In this document: one piece after another, positions 17,743 to 26,383 of the stretch
Layout: every line of letters begins with the position of its first letter
How positions within the stretch are numbered: the first letter of the stretch is position 1
The notes under the pieces: generated by a model
Database searches by the model: none
Seen by the model: the letters and a program-made list of their open reading frames with translations, nothing else
What the model was told of the DNA's origin: nothing
Assembly: GCA_902618205.1 (NCBI GenBank)
Contig: CACMZL010000003.1
Location: 102,677-166,676, forward strand
Direction of reading: 5' to 3'
Source: an uncultured Pelagibacteraceae bacterium
GTDB taxonomy: Bacteria; Pseudomonadota; Alphaproteobacteria; Pelagibacterales; Pelagibacteraceae
DNA: 64,000 nucleotides
Position numbers and translations under genes: made by a program

Positions 17743-17948
17743 TGAAAAAAAATTTAAAGCTTATAGTTTTTTTAGTATTAGGAATTATAGCTCTTTACAT
17801 CTCAACTAATTATTATAACGATTTTAATAGAAGCAAAACTATTAAAGCATGTATAATTGGAAAAGCTGAATTAGATTCTAAAAAAACTAAAGAGGACAGA
17901 TTATCAAACGAACAAATTAAAAAATTTTGTGAAGATCAAATAAAATGA
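17742..17948 (+). CDS. small membrane-anchored protein (68 aa)
   Basis: A 68-residue protein overlapping the preceding oxidase by one base and the following aminotransferase by ATGA, so it is firmly inside the operon. The N-terminal helix at residues 5-22 (LKLIVFLVLGIIALYIST) is an anchor or uncleaved signal. The rest is a charged periplasmic segment with two cysteines (KACIIGKA and KFCEDQIK) that could form one disulfide. I do not recognise it. Confidence 0.7.
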   Translation: MKKNLKLIVFLVLGIIALYISTNYYNDFNRSKTIKACIIGKAELDSKKTKEDRLSNEQIKKFCEDQIK

Positions 17949-19093
17949 TGAAAAAATCAAAAAGATCAGATGTTGATCCATTTATAGTAATGGATGTAAT
18001 GGAATCAGCAAGAATTGCAGAGGAAAAAGGTAAAGATATAATTCATATGGAGGTTGGGCAGCCAGGAACACCAGCACCTAAGATTGCAAAAGATTATATT
18101 ACTAATGAGATAAACAAAAACAATCTAGGATACACTGTATCACTTGGTCTACCTGCTCTAAGAACAAAAATTTCAAAGCTATATGGAGATTGGTACAATT
18201 TAGATTTAAATCCAAATAGAATAGTAGTTACAACAGGCTCCTCTGGAGCTTTTATATTATCTTTTTCGGCATTGTTTGATAGTGGAGACAGAGTTGGAAT
18301 TGGTTCTCCAAGTTATCCTAGTTATAGACAAATATTAAAATCACTAAGTTTGGAAACTGTAGATATTCAAACCAAACTTCAAAATAGATTTCAACCTGTT
18401 CCAGGAGATATTACTGATAATAATTTAAATGGAATTCTTGTTGCATCACCTGCAAATCCAACTGGGTCTATGTTAGATAAACAATCGTTAGAGAATTTAA
18501 TTAATACTGCAAATGAGAACAATGTAAGCTTTATTAGTGATGAAATTTATCACGGAATTCAATATGAAAATAATCCAACTTCAGCTTTAGAGATAACTGA
18601 TAATTGCTATGTAATTAATTCTTTTTCAAAATACTTTTCTATGACTGGTTGGAGAATAGGATGGATGGTTGTACCAGATGATCATGTTAGACAAGTAGAA
18701 AGACTTTCACAAAATTTGTTTGTTTGTCCTCCACATGCAAGTCAAGTTACAGCTCTTGCTTCTTTAGATGCAAATGAAGAGTTACAATTGAATGTTGAGG
18801 TATACAAAAAAAATAGAGAGATACTTTTAGAAGAATTACCAAAAGCAGGATTAAAAAAATTTTCACCACCTGATGGTGCTTTTTACATTTATGTTGATAT
18901 ATCTGAATATTCAAATGATAGCTTAGCTTTTTGTAAAAAAGTTTTAGATGAAGCAAATGTTGCAATAACACCAGGAATTGATTTTGATCAAAAAAGAGGA
19001 AATTCTACTATACGATTCTCATATGCCAGAAGCACAAAAGATATAATAGAAGGTGCTAAGAGAATTAAAGATTTTATGTCTAAAAATTATTAA
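17945..19093 (+). CDS. class I/II PLP aminotransferase (AspC-like)
   Basis: A 382-residue fold-type I aminotransferase. Visible motifs are HMEVGQPGTPAPK, GYTVSLGLPALR, SPANPTGSML, SDEIYHGIQY and the PLP lysine in NSFSKYFSMTGWRIGW, with the substrate-carboxylate arginine in IRFSYARS. It resembles the bacterial aspartate/aromatic aminotransferase group (subgroup I-gamma). Co-transcription with xsc and the DAO oxidase suggests nitrogen handling for a C2-C3 amino compound, but taurine:pyruvate aminotransferase belongs to class III, so this is not that enzyme. It starts ATGATG; either may be used. A strong terminator follows. Confidence 0.83.
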   Translation: MMKKSKRSDVDPFIVMDVMESARIAEEKGKDIIHMEVGQPGTPAPKIAKDYITNEINKNNLGYTVSLGLPALRTKISKLYGDWYNLDLNPNRIVVTTGSSGAFILSFSALFDSGDRVGIGSPSYPSYRQILKSLSLETVDIQTKLQNRFQPVPGDITDNNLNGILVASPANPTGSMLDKQSLENLINTANENNVSFISDEIYHGIQYENNPTSALEITDNCYVINSFSKYFSMTGWRIGWMVVPDDHVRQVERLSQNLFVCPPHASQVTALASLDANEELQLNVEVYKKNREILLEELPKAGLKKFSPPDGAFYIYVDISEYSNDSLAFCKKVLDEANVAITPGIDFDQKRGNSTIRFSYARSTKDIIEGAKRIKDFMSKNY

Positions 19094-19139
19094 AAGGGGT
19101 CAGCTCAATTGGTTATTACCAAAAGAGCTCCCCTTTTTT
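19092..19139 (+). terminator. Rho-independent terminator after the aminotransferase gene
   Basis: A long hairpin follows the stop directly: AAAAGGGG (92-99 of the 19,000s), a 2-base bulge, AGCTC, TTGGT, a TATT loop, ACCAA, GAGCT and CCCC, then six T residues at 19134-19139. The outer A-run pairs with the T-run, so it could also work weakly in the reverse direction. It closes the xsc-oxidase-aminotransferase operon. Confidence 0.85.
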
Positions 19140-19208
19140 ATGCCATTTTGGCCAAATCCATCAAATGGATTTAGTTTGTGTTATTTTTAATATGTGATAT
19201 CTCACCAG

Positions 19209-19250
19209 CTAAGTGTCAGGTGGCGTTATTCTAAGCATTTGCACCTCCTT
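19209..19250 (-). promoter_or_regulatory. perfect Shine-Dalgarno with 9-codon micro-ORF on the minus strand
   Basis: Read on the minus strand, AAGGAGGTG (19250-19242) is a full match to the ribosomal anti-Shine-Dalgarno. It lies 3 bases before an ATG (19238) whose frame is MLRITPPDT followed by TAG at 19211-19209. Downstream CCACCT can pair with the AGGTG of the ribosome-binding site, or alternatively with a later GGTG. That gives two mutually exclusive hairpins, a leader-peptide-like layout. No gene follows on that strand, so the purpose is unclear; chance is possible. Confidence 0.3.
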
Positions 19251-19274
19251 CACTTATAAAAATAAGTTTTAGGT

Positions 19275-19333
19275 AGGTTGTATTCAACAAATTTATTTCT
19301 ATTTTTTATAAATATATTATTTGAATACAACCT
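19275..19333. repeat. 13-bp perfect inverted repeat with A/T-rich loop
   Basis: AGGTTGTATTCAA at 19275-19287 and TTGAATACAACCT at 19321-19333 are exact reverse complements separated by 33 A/T-rich bases. It lies in the long gap upstream of the small gene before the photolyase. It could fold as a long hairpin in either transcript or be a protein-binding site. No flanking duplication or transposase points to a mobile element. Confidence 0.6.
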
Positions 19334-19441
19334 GTCTCTTTAGTAGATTCTCGATATCAAAATAATCAAAATATTTCCAAACTCTTAAATGAAACTTATG
19401 TCACAGAGACAGACAATAAATATATTTGTAATTAAAATCTT

Positions 19442-19633
19442 ATGAAAACAATATTTGTTATTGGATCAAAAAAACATACTTTAAAATACACTAGAAAAAT
19501 GCCTGAGGGTGAAGTTAAGAAAATGAAATCTTTTGTTACAAACAAAGGGCAAAAACTTGAAAAAACTTCAAAATTTAAAATTTTAAAAGTATCAGACGAC
19601 AAAACTTCAAGAACTTTCAAAATCAGTCTTTAA
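19442..19633 (+). CDS. small basic protein upstream of photolyase (63 aa)
   Basis: A 63-residue protein, rich in Lys, Thr and Ser, ending 9 bases before the photolyase gene. It has no membrane segment; the alternating pattern (KTIFVIGSKKHTLKYTRKMP, then SKFKILKVSDDKTSRTFKISL) suggests a small beta-rich domain. Position implies co-transcription with phr. I do not recognise it. An overlapping antisense frame of similar length exists, but the plus frame has the better context. Confidence 0.55.
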   Translation: MKTIFVIGSKKHTLKYTRKMPEGEVKKMKSFVTNKGQKLEKTSKFKILKVSDDKTSRTFKISL

Positions 19634-19642
19634 TTATTTAAA

Positions 19643-21100
19643 ATGAACAAAATCGTATGGTTCAGGAACGATCTACGTGTATCTAATAATGATGCATTTA
19701 ATGAGGCTGTAAAATCAGGAAAGATTTTACCAATTTACATATTTGATAAAGAATATCACAAATTACCTACATCAAGCTCATTCCATCTAGATTTTTTAAA
19801 ATCATCATTAGACGATTTATCAAAAACACTAAGTGAAAAATATAATGCTAAACTCAATATATATTACGGAGATACATTAGAAATTTTAAGTCATTTAACT
19901 GATAAATTTAAAATAAATGAGGTTTATTCAAATATAATATTCAAGAACATGTATATAACTAACTTAGATAAAGAAGTTAGTTTTTTATTTAAAGAAAAAA
20001 ACATTAATTGGAAAATATCAAATCAATTTGGTGTTCAATTAAATCATAGAATAAGAAATAAATGGTCATATAATTGGAATAAATTTATAGATAGTGAAAG
20101 TGTAAATTCAAATTTAAATTGTGAGTTTATTTCAGATAATTATGTAGAGGATTTATCAAAAATAGAAACAAATAATTTAGAAAATGGCAAAATTCAAATT
20201 GGTGGAAGACAAAATGCACTTCAACTTTTAGATTCTTTCCTTAATCACAGATCAGAAAATTACCAAAAAGAAATGTCTTCACCGATAACAGGAGAAATAT
20301 CTTGTTCAAGATTAAGCCCTCATATTGCATTCGGAAATATTTCTATTAAAGAAATTTTTAAAAAAACTAACGATAAGTTAAAATCCAATTTATCTTTTTC
20401 AAAAAAGAAATCCTTAATTTCTTTTAAAAGTCGATTAGCCTGGCACTGTCATTTTATTCAAAAGTTATATGATGAACCAGAAATTGAATTTAGAAATATG
20501 AATAGCGCTTATAATGGAATAAGAGAAAATGATTTTAATGAAGATTATCATTTAGCATGGAAAAATGGAACTACTGGTTATCCATTTGTTGATGCTTGTA
20601 TGAGGTATCTTAGAACTAATGGATGGATTAATTTTAGAATGAGAGCAATGTTAGTTTCATTTGCGTCTTACCAATTATGGCTTGATTGGAAAAAAACATC
20701 AAAACATTTAGCAAAATTATTTACAGATTATGAACCAGGTATTCACTATTCACAGTTTCAAATGCAATCAGGAACAACAGGAATAAATTCAATAAGAATT
20801 TACAATCCAATTAAACAATCAATTGATCAAGATCCCACTGGAGATTTTATAAAAAAATGGGTTCCAGAATTAAAAAATGTTCCAGGAAAATTAATTCATG
20901 AACCACGGAAATTAACATTCATTGAACAAAAAGGAATTAATTTAGAAATTGGTAAAGATTATCCATCACCAATAGTTGATAATAAAATATCGACTAAAAT
21001 TGCTAAGGAAAAAATCTGGAATGTTAAGAAAACAACAGAAGCAAAAATTATTTCAGCTGAAGTATTAAGTAAACACGCTAGTTTATCTCAAAGAAGATAA
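19643..21100 (+). CDS. phrB: deoxyribodipyrimidine photolyase (class I, CPD)
   Basis: A 485-residue cryptochrome/photolyase. The N-terminal antenna-domain Rossmann start is [16 protein letters not shown]. The FAD domain shows [47 protein letters not shown] and the [14 protein letters not shown] motif. It repairs cyclobutane pyrimidine dimers with blue/near-UV light, as expected for a surface-ocean bacterium. Length and motif order are normal. A small basic protein precedes it in the same operon. Confidence 0.92.
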   Translation: MNKIVWFRNDLRVSNNDAFNEAVKSGKILPIYIFDKEYHKLPTSSSFHLDFLKSSLDDLSKTLSEKYNAKLNIYYGDTLEILSHLTDKFKINEVYSNIIFKNMYITNLDKEVSFLFKEKNINWKISNQFGVQLNHRIRNKWSYNWNKFIDSESVNSNLNCEFISDNYVEDLSKIETNNLENGKIQIGGRQNALQLLDSFLNHRSENYQKEMSSPITGEISCSRLSPHIAFGNISIKEIFKKTNDKLKSNLSFSKKKSLISFKSRLAWHCHFIQKLYDEPEIEFRNMNSAYNGIRENDFNEDYHLAWKNGTTGYPFVDACMRYLRTNGWINFRMRAMLVSFASYQLWLDWKKTSKHLAKLFTDYEPGIHYSQFQMQSGTTGINSIRIYNPIKQSIDQDPTGDFIKKWVPELKNVPGKLIHEPRKLTFIEQKGINLEIGKDYPSPIVDNKISTKIAKEKIWNVKKTTEAKIISAEVLSKHASLSQRR

Positions 21101-21103
21101 AAT

Positions 21104-21241
21104 TTAATTACCGTAAGGTATTCCAACTAATTTTCCATTTTCATTATAAAAATAAAAATAGTTTGGATTTATTACCTTTGGCTTTTTTGATAGCGTTTTA
21201 GATTTAATTATTAATTTATTTTTTTTTGATTTGTTTTTCAC
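21104..21241 (-). CDS. possible small basic protein (45 aa)
   Basis: A GTG at 21241 opens a 45-codon minus-strand frame ending 3 bases from the photolyase stop. The product has a Lys-rich start (KNKSKKNKLIIKSKTLSKK) and a tyrosine/asparagine-rich end (INPNYFYFYNENGKLVGIPY). The end looks protein-like, as a short beta-hairpin, and reads less like random frame than its surroundings. There is no clear ribosome-binding site and the start is GTG, so confidence is modest. Confidence 0.35.
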   Translation of the reverse strand: MKNKSKKNKLIIKSKTLSKKPKVINPNYFYFYNENGKLVGIPYGN

Positions 21242-21352
21242 AGTTTATAAATACTAAAAAAAATTAGGTAAACTATTGATAACTTTTCAACCCAGATATG
21301 CATTTATTCTTAATCAATAAATTCAAATTAAGTATATCAATTCATTTTACTT

Positions 21353-23944
21353 ATGAAATTATCTGAATTATTTGAGCAAAATGGCTTTGATTTAGGAAAT
21401 CTAAAAGAATCCTTTGGATTAATAGATGGAATATCAGAACATATAATAGCTGAAAGTGATGAAGTTTTAGCAAAGCAGCATCAAATTTCAGAAAATATTT
21501 ATTTTTTAATTAAAGGCAAAGCTACATTTACCAAGTATTTTGAAACAAAATCTATAACCTTTGCAAAAATAACAAAGCCTGCAACACCATTAGGTATATC
21601 TGGACTTAATCAACCCAATAGATTTATGGGTGAAATATTTATTGAAGGTGGAACAGAATATATCTCGATAAAACTAAATGATTTAAGAGATTTACAACAA
21701 AAAAATAGTAAACTTATATCAACATTATACTCAGCCATTTCGTTTTTTTCTTTCCAATTGCTTGTCTCTTCAAGAAATTTAAACACTTTGTATAAAGATG
21801 ATGAAATACAAATTTCTCCAGGCATCCCATCAGAAAAAAGTATTACAAATATACATAGAATTAAATCTGCTACTTTTTTTTCAACACTTACTGATGATGA
21901 CTTAGAAAAGTTTATTAAATTAGGTAATATTAAGATGTATTCATCAAATCAATATATAGTTAAAGAGGGAGATGTTTCTAAAGGTTTAAAGATATTATTA
22001 AGTGGTAAAGTTGATGGCTTATTCCACAACTTTATTAATGGAAAAATAAGAAGAAATTTTAGAACTCTAACTAGAGCTGGTATTGCTCTAACCTTATCTT
22101 CTGGAAAAGGAGATTTTTTTAATCCATATACAATTAAATCTACTAGGGATACGAAAGTTTTACATATTTCTAACGAAGCCCTTGAAAATCTGATTATTTC
22201 TGACCCTGAATTATCAATAAAGATTTTTAAAAGACAATTGTGGCAGTTAGGACGTTTCCAACAAAGTGCAACTGGCCTAACAAAATATTCAGCAGAAAAC
22301 GAATTAGAATTTGTTAATTTATTATTGAAAGATAATACCGCGAGAATACCTGCTAGTTCTAAGTTATATAGTATTCCACATTTATTGAAGAGCACTCATA
22401 CTTATGCATTGGCATTTGATGTTGTTTACGAACTACTTATTAAAGGAAATGAGATAGAAAAATCATTATCTAGTTTAATAAAAGACACCTTAAATAATTT
22501 AGAAAGAGAGTCTCGTTTCCACAGCCAATTAAATATTATTTATAATAGAGTTTCAAATTCTTCTAGTAATTCAGATAAAACAAAATTAAGAGAGTTAACC
22601 AATTCAAATTTCACCAAAGCTTTTGATAATGTTAAATATGTAATTAAGGGTTGGGAAAATTTGCCAGATGAACCAACAAATATTTTTTTTTACAATCACC
22701 TAGCAGCTATAGATGATAATCAGCTTGCAAATGGACATTCATTTTCAATCGACAGTCATTTCATCAGTTCAAAAATATTACATCCAAAATATAATGATGG
22801 AGGCCAACGTATCGTTAGAACAAGTCGGAACACAGAATTTTGGAGATATAATTACTATGAAAATTTAGATTACATTTTTGTTCATACCCCAGAGTCTGAT
22901 AAGTTGGACGAAAGCGAAGAGGAAAAGAAATTAAGAAAACAAAAGCTTTTTGATGAAGCACAAAAGGTATTTAATCAAAAACAACCGATTGTAATTGCCC
23001 CCGAAGGAACATCAGAAACAGAAGATAATAAAACAATAACATCTCCAGGACCATTTAAAGCTGGAGCATTTAACCTTGCATTTAAACTTAGCCCAAAACC
23101 AAAACTTATTCCAATTGCCCTTGCTAATTTTGATTATCCAGTTTCTAAAACAATATATTCAGCAGTTATTAAGGAGCCAATAACTATAAGTGATCATGTC
23201 AAAGATCCAGAAAATCAAGATGAAATGAAAAACTTCTTAGATAATTACAGAACCAAATTTAGATCCTATGTAGAAGAAGCTATTGATTTAGCTAAAAATG
23301 TTCAAGACAACATAGATAAAATAGAGAATTTGAAAACTAATGTAAATTTAGTGAGTCCAGTTGAAGAAGAGTTTGAATTAGATGTTAGAGAATTGGAACA
23401 TAATTCTTTTCAACAGACAAAAACAAATAACAGTGTTGCTTTGTATGGTAGTTCAACTTTTAAAATGTGGGATAATGCCAAAAACGATTTATCAATAAAT
23501 AATCTTTATAATTTAGGTTTTGGTGGCTCAACCTTAGTCTCTTGTAGAAGATATTTTGATAGATTAGTTGCTCCTTTAAACCCATCTAATCTTTTCTTTT
23601 ATGCCGGAGATAATGACATTGGTTATGGAATGGATAGCGATGAATTGTTAAAAGAATTTTTATTATTTTCTAATCAAGTTGAAGAAAAACTACCAAGAGC
23701 GAAATGTTTTTTTATATCTATTAAACCCAGTCCTTTTAGGAGAGATCTTATGACAACAATTTTAGATGCTAATTCAAAGATAAAAAAACACTTAACCAAT
23801 TTAAAAATGTGGGATTATATTGATATTACAACACCCATGATAAATGCAGGTTATGATAAGTTTTACGATGAAGATCCACTACATATGAACGAACTTGGAT
23901 ATAGTTTATTAAGTAAACTTGTAAGAGATAAAATTTACAATTAA
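21353..23944 (+). CDS. multidomain protein: two cyclic-nucleotide-binding-like domains, PlsC-like acyltransferase, SGNH hydrolase
   Basis: An 863-residue protein with three modules. Residues about 20-150 and 165-295 read as two Crp-type cNMP-binding domains (SENIYFLIKGKATFTKYF; NQYIVKEGDVSKGLKILLSGKV). Residues about 430-640 look like a PlsC/LPLAT acyltransferase: H449-x4-D454 in NHLAAIDDN, P550-EGT, then FKAGAFNLA and PIALANFD. Residues about 690-863 are an SGNH/GDSL hydrolase: GSS at 699-701, GFGGST, GDNDIG and the D841-x-x-H844 pair. There is no signal peptide or membrane helix. A cytosolic, ligand-gated lipid acyl-transfer/deacylation enzyme is inferred. I know no characterised protein with this order. 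Confidence 0.75.
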   Translation: MKLSELFEQNGFDLGNLKESFGLIDGISEHIIAESDEVLAKQHQISENIYFLIKGKATFTKYFETKSITFAKITKPATPLGISGLNQPNRFMGEIFIEGGTEYISIKLNDLRDLQQKNSKLISTLYSAISFFSFQLLVSSRNLNTLYKDDEIQISPGIPSEKSITNIHRIKSATFFSTLTDDDLEKFIKLGNIKMYSSNQYIVKEGDVSKGLKILLSGKVDGLFHNFINGKIRRNFRTLTRAGIALTLSSGKGDFFNPYTIKSTRDTKVLHISNEALENLIISDPELSIKIFKRQLWQLGRFQQSATGLTKYSAENELEFVNLLLKDNTARIPASSKLYSIPHLLKSTHTYALAFDVVYELLIKGNEIEKSLSSLIKDTLNNLERESRFHSQLNIIYNRVSNSSSNSDKTKLRELTNSNFTKAFDNVKYVIKGWENLPDEPTNIFFYNHLAAIDDNQLANGHSFSIDSHFISSKILHPKYNDGGQRIVRTSRNTEFWRYNYYENLDYIFVHTPESDKLDESEEEKKLRKQKLFDEAQKVFNQKQPIVIAPEGTSETEDNKTITSPGPFKAGAFNLAFKLSPKPKLIPIALANFDYPVSKTIYSAVIKEPITISDHVKDPENQDEMKNFLDNYRTKFRSYVEEAIDLAKNVQDNIDKIENLKTNVNLVSPVEEEFELDVRELEHNSFQQTKTNNSVALYGSSTFKMWDNAKNDLSINNLYNLGFGGSTLVSCRRYFDRLVAPLNPSNLFFYAGDNDIGYGMDSDELLKEFLLFSNQVEEKLPRAKCFFISIKPSPFRRDLMTTILDANSKIKKHLTNLKMWDYIDITTPMINAGYDKFYDEDPLHMNELGYSLLSKLVRDKIYN

Positions 23945-23952
23945 TATTTTTA

Positions 23953-24498
23953 ATGAGTTTTAAAAAATATCTATGGAAATGTAGATTGTTAGTCCTCAAT
24001 ACGCCTAATTATAGTCATCCAGAATATAAAAGATCAAAAGATTTGTATCAAAAAGAAATTAAAGGCTTCCACAAAAGATATATAAAATTAGTTACAAAAT
24101 TAGATAAATCAAAAAAATTTAAAGTTACTTTAATTGGTTTTGATGGCACAAAAAAAATTGAGTTAGATAAAGTATATACAAAAAAAATCTTTGATATAGT
24201 TGATAAAATGCCAATGAATAAACTAATCAAAGATAAAAAATTTAAACCATTAAATCTTTCTTTATTTTCAGATTATAAACCAGAGACAACTTTAAAGGGC
24301 TTAGGATTTAAAGATAAAGAAAAAGCATTGTTTACTGTTTCAGCCATAAAAAAGAGACCAATAAAATATCAAGTAAATGTTATTGCAACTATGCTAGGTA
24401 GGGCTAAGAATCATCCAAATAAAACAAAAGACATGAATGATGCAATAATTGTATTTAACAAATGGATGGAAAATTATAAGAAAAATAAAAAAAAATGA
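23953..24498 (+). CDS. DUF4174-like protein (181 aa)
   Basis: The N-terminal half (residues about 8-85: RLLVLNTPNYSHPEY, KVTLIGFDGTKKIELDKVYT, IFDIVDKMPM) matches the pattern of DUF4174, a thioredoxin-fold-like domain without known function. The second half is a separate helical region: GFKDKEKALFTVSAIKKRPI, then VIATMLGRAKNHPN and MNDAIIVFNKWM. The latter contains no catalytic motif I recognise. It follows the 863-residue lipid enzyme by 8 bases and overlaps the next small membrane gene by ATGA, so the three are likely one operon. Confidence 0.65.
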   Translation: MSFKKYLWKCRLLVLNTPNYSHPEYKRSKDLYQKEIKGFHKRYIKLVTKLDKSKKFKVTLIGFDGTKKIELDKVYTKKIFDIVDKMPMNKLIKDKKFKPLNLSLFSDYKPETTLKGLGFKDKEKALFTVSAIKKRPIKYQVNVIATMLGRAKNHPNKTKDMNDAIIVFNKWMENYKKNKKK

Positions 24499-24692
24499 TT
24501 GAATTTTTATTTAAAGTATCGCTTTTAATCCTTGGTTTAATAGTAATTAGGTTTGGTATAATTCAGATTAGAAAGTACAAAAAGGGAGAAATTAGATCAA
24601 AGAATAATATTTTTAGTCAAATTTCATTTTTAATTTTCTTTGCAGCAATTATAGGGTTGGTTATTTATTCAATATTAGGCTTACTTGATTAA
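24495..24692 (+). CDS. small two-helix membrane protein (65 aa)
   Basis: A 65-residue protein overlapping the upstream gene by four bases. Two hydrophobic helices (residues about 3-21 and 43-63) flank a short basic loop (QIRKYKKGEIRSKNN), giving a hairpin topology with a cytosolic loop by the positive-inside rule. No family is recognised. The coupling to the DUF4174-like gene supports that it is real. Confidence 0.62.
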   Translation: MIEFLFKVSLLILGLIVIRFGIIQIRKYKKGEIRSKNNIFSQISFLIFFAAIIGLVIYSILGLLD

Positions 24693-24742
24693 GCTAATTT
24701 ATCTCATATTATAATTTTTAAATTCTAATAAAGAGCTTGATT

Positions 24743-26170
24743 ATGAAAAAAATTATCTTCATTTTTCTCAGTATTTTATCAATATTTAATTATGCAAACG
24801 CTAAAGATTTTTTCTTAAATATAACTGATCAAATAGTAGAAAATGAGTTTCGATTAAGCTATGGAGTTTCAGTTACTGATGTTAACAAAGATAATAAATA
24901 TGATTTTGTGGTAACAGGCTTTGGTTTTAAAAATCTTGCTCTTTCTTATAAAGATGGAAAATTAATAAATATTGTAAACGAAAAAATATTTACAGATGAA
25001 GAGAGAAGAACAATTGGTGTTGCCGCATGTGATATCGATCAAGATAGCTATGAGGAAATATATTTTTTAAATACTGATACATACAGTGGATCAAAAATTT
25101 ATTCTGATCGACTAATAGATTTAAATAACAATAAATTCGAAGATTTATTTGAAAAAGAAATCAATCAAAGTGAATTAAACTTAACTGCAGGTAGGTCAGT
25201 TGTTTGTGTAGATAGAAATGGTGATGGTGCATATGGTATTTATGTTGCAAATTATGGAGGTCCTACTCGATTTTATGAATTAATTAGAGATCGAATAAAA
25301 GATCAAGCTAAATCATTATCAATTGATAAAATTACTGGAGGTAGAGCTATTGTTTCAGGACATATTCTTTCGGATAGATCTGATATTTTTGCAGCAAATG
25401 AGAGAGGAGACAACTTTTTATATTATAATTCTAAAGGTTCTTTCCAAGATGTTGCTGAAGAGTATGCAGTACAAGATAGATTTGAAAATGGTAGAGGAAC
25501 AGCTCTGAGTGACCTTTTGTATAGAGGAAGATTAGATATCTTATCTTCAAACTGGGATGGAATGCATAGAGCATATGTTTTAGATGGAGATAAATTTAAA
25601 GATATATCAACATCTCCATATAATGATCCTACTAAAATTAGAACAGTTATTTCAGCTGATTTTGATAATGATGGATATGATGAAATTTTCATGAATAATA
25701 TTGGAGAACCAAATAAACTTTTCAAAGTTTTAGAGGGTGGAATATTTAAAGAAATTAAAATGGAAAATGGTTTAGAGACAGTTGGTCTTGGTACAGGTGC
25801 AGCTGTTGCAGATGTTGATGGCGATGGAATTTTAGAATTATTAGTTTCACATGGTGAGTCAGGGTTTCAACCATTAACTTTATATAAAGCAGATATTACA
25901 AATTTTAATTATTTACGAATTAAACCACTTAATCTGTATGGAGCTCCAGCAAGAGGGGCAACAGTAACAATGAAATCTAATAAGAGAATTCACTCAAAAA
26001 CAATTGATGCAGGCTCAGGATATCTTTGTCAGATGGAACCAGTTGCTCATTATGGAATAAGAAAAGGTGAAAAAGACTTTAAAGTTGAAATTAAATGGAC
26101 TGATGGATCAATAGAAACATTTGATATAGATGAATTAAATAAAACTTACGAATTTAGACAAAAATTATAG
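24743..26170 (+). CDS. exported VCBS/FG-GAP repeat protein with ASPIC/UnbV C-terminus (CRTAC1-like)
   Basis: The ATG at 24743 opens 475 residues; an in-frame TTG six bases earlier is less likely. A signal peptide (residues 1-19, ending NYANA) is followed by repeated Asp-rich beta-propeller segments (VTDVNKDNKYDFVVTG, DIDQDSYEEIYFLN, DFDNDGYDEIFMNN, VADVDGDGILELLVS) that would bind calcium. The C-terminus (LYGAPARGATVTMKSNKR, WTDGSIETFDI) is the ASPIC/UnbV domain. CRTAC1-type proteins are secreted or periplasmic with unknown function, possibly binding or adhesion. Confidence 0.85.
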   Translation: MKKIIFIFLSILSIFNYANAKDFFLNITDQIVENEFRLSYGVSVTDVNKDNKYDFVVTGFGFKNLALSYKDGKLINIVNEKIFTDEERRTIGVAACDIDQDSYEEIYFLNTDTYSGSKIYSDRLIDLNNNKFEDLFEKEINQSELNLTAGRSVVCVDRNGDGAYGIYVANYGGPTRFYELIRDRIKDQAKSLSIDKITGGRAIVSGHILSDRSDIFAANERGDNFLYYNSKGSFQDVAEEYAVQDRFENGRGTALSDLLYRGRLDILSSNWDGMHRAYVLDGDKFKDISTSPYNDPTKIRTVISADFDNDGYDEIFMNNIGEPNKLFKVLEGGIFKEIKMENGLETVGLGTGAAVADVDGDGILELLVSHGESGFQPLTLYKADITNFNYLRIKPLNLYGAPARGATVTMKSNKRIHSKTIDAGSGYLCQMEPVAHYGIRKGEKDFKVEIKWTDGSIETFDIDELNKTYEFRQKL

Positions 26171-26228
26171 GACAATACTACTCATTATATAGTGTTGAAA
26201 AATTACAAAGCTTTTATATATCAAGCTT

Positions 26229-26372
26229 ATGACTATTTGTTCTTTATCATTATTGGTATTATTCGTTTCAGGAATTGTAATGTATCTTTTTAGGGAACCA
26301 TCTGAGGAAGAATTAAAAAAATTCAATAGTAAAACTCAAGACCGAAGTAACTGGTCAAATATGGGTTTTTAA
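26229..26372 (+). CDS. small membrane protein (47 aa)
   Basis: A 47-codon frame, ATG at 26229 to TAA at 26370-26372. Residues 3-20 form one hydrophobic helix (ICSLSLLVLFVSGIVMYL), followed by a charged tail (REPSEEELKKFNSKTQDRSNW). It lies between the CRTAC1-like gene and a gene for a cysteine-rich exported protein. The topology and the use of codons typical of the genome support coding; no ribosome-binding site is evident. Confidence 0.5.
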   Translation: MTICSLSLLVLFVSGIVMYLFREPSEEELKKFNSKTQDRSNWSNMGF

Positions 26373-26383
26373 ATCATTAATTA

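Larger units (their letters stand above)
19140..19441. other. 302-base non-coding gap rich in hairpins
   Basis: No convincing protein gene. Several small inverted repeats follow each other: AAATCCAT/ATGGATTT near 19154-19172, CACC/GGTG across 19203-19223, CTTAT/ATAAG across 19253-19266, a 13-base pair of arms at 19275-19333, and CTGTCTCT/AGAGACAG at 19332-19339 and 19405-19412. Such dense local pairing suggests a structured RNA or a complex control region. Sequence features of tmRNA, RNase P RNA, SRP RNA and tRNA are absent. The strand of transcription is unknown. Confidence 0.4.

Noticed and set aside
19242..19250. CACCTCCTT resembling the 3' end of 16S rRNA
   Set aside because: The flanks do not match 16S rRNA; only the nine anti-Shine-Dalgarno-like bases agree, so it is not an rRNA fragment.
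21949..22395. 148-codon antisense open frame inside the 863-residue protein gene
   Set aside because: It lies fully within a well-supported gene with recognisable domains and has no features of its own.
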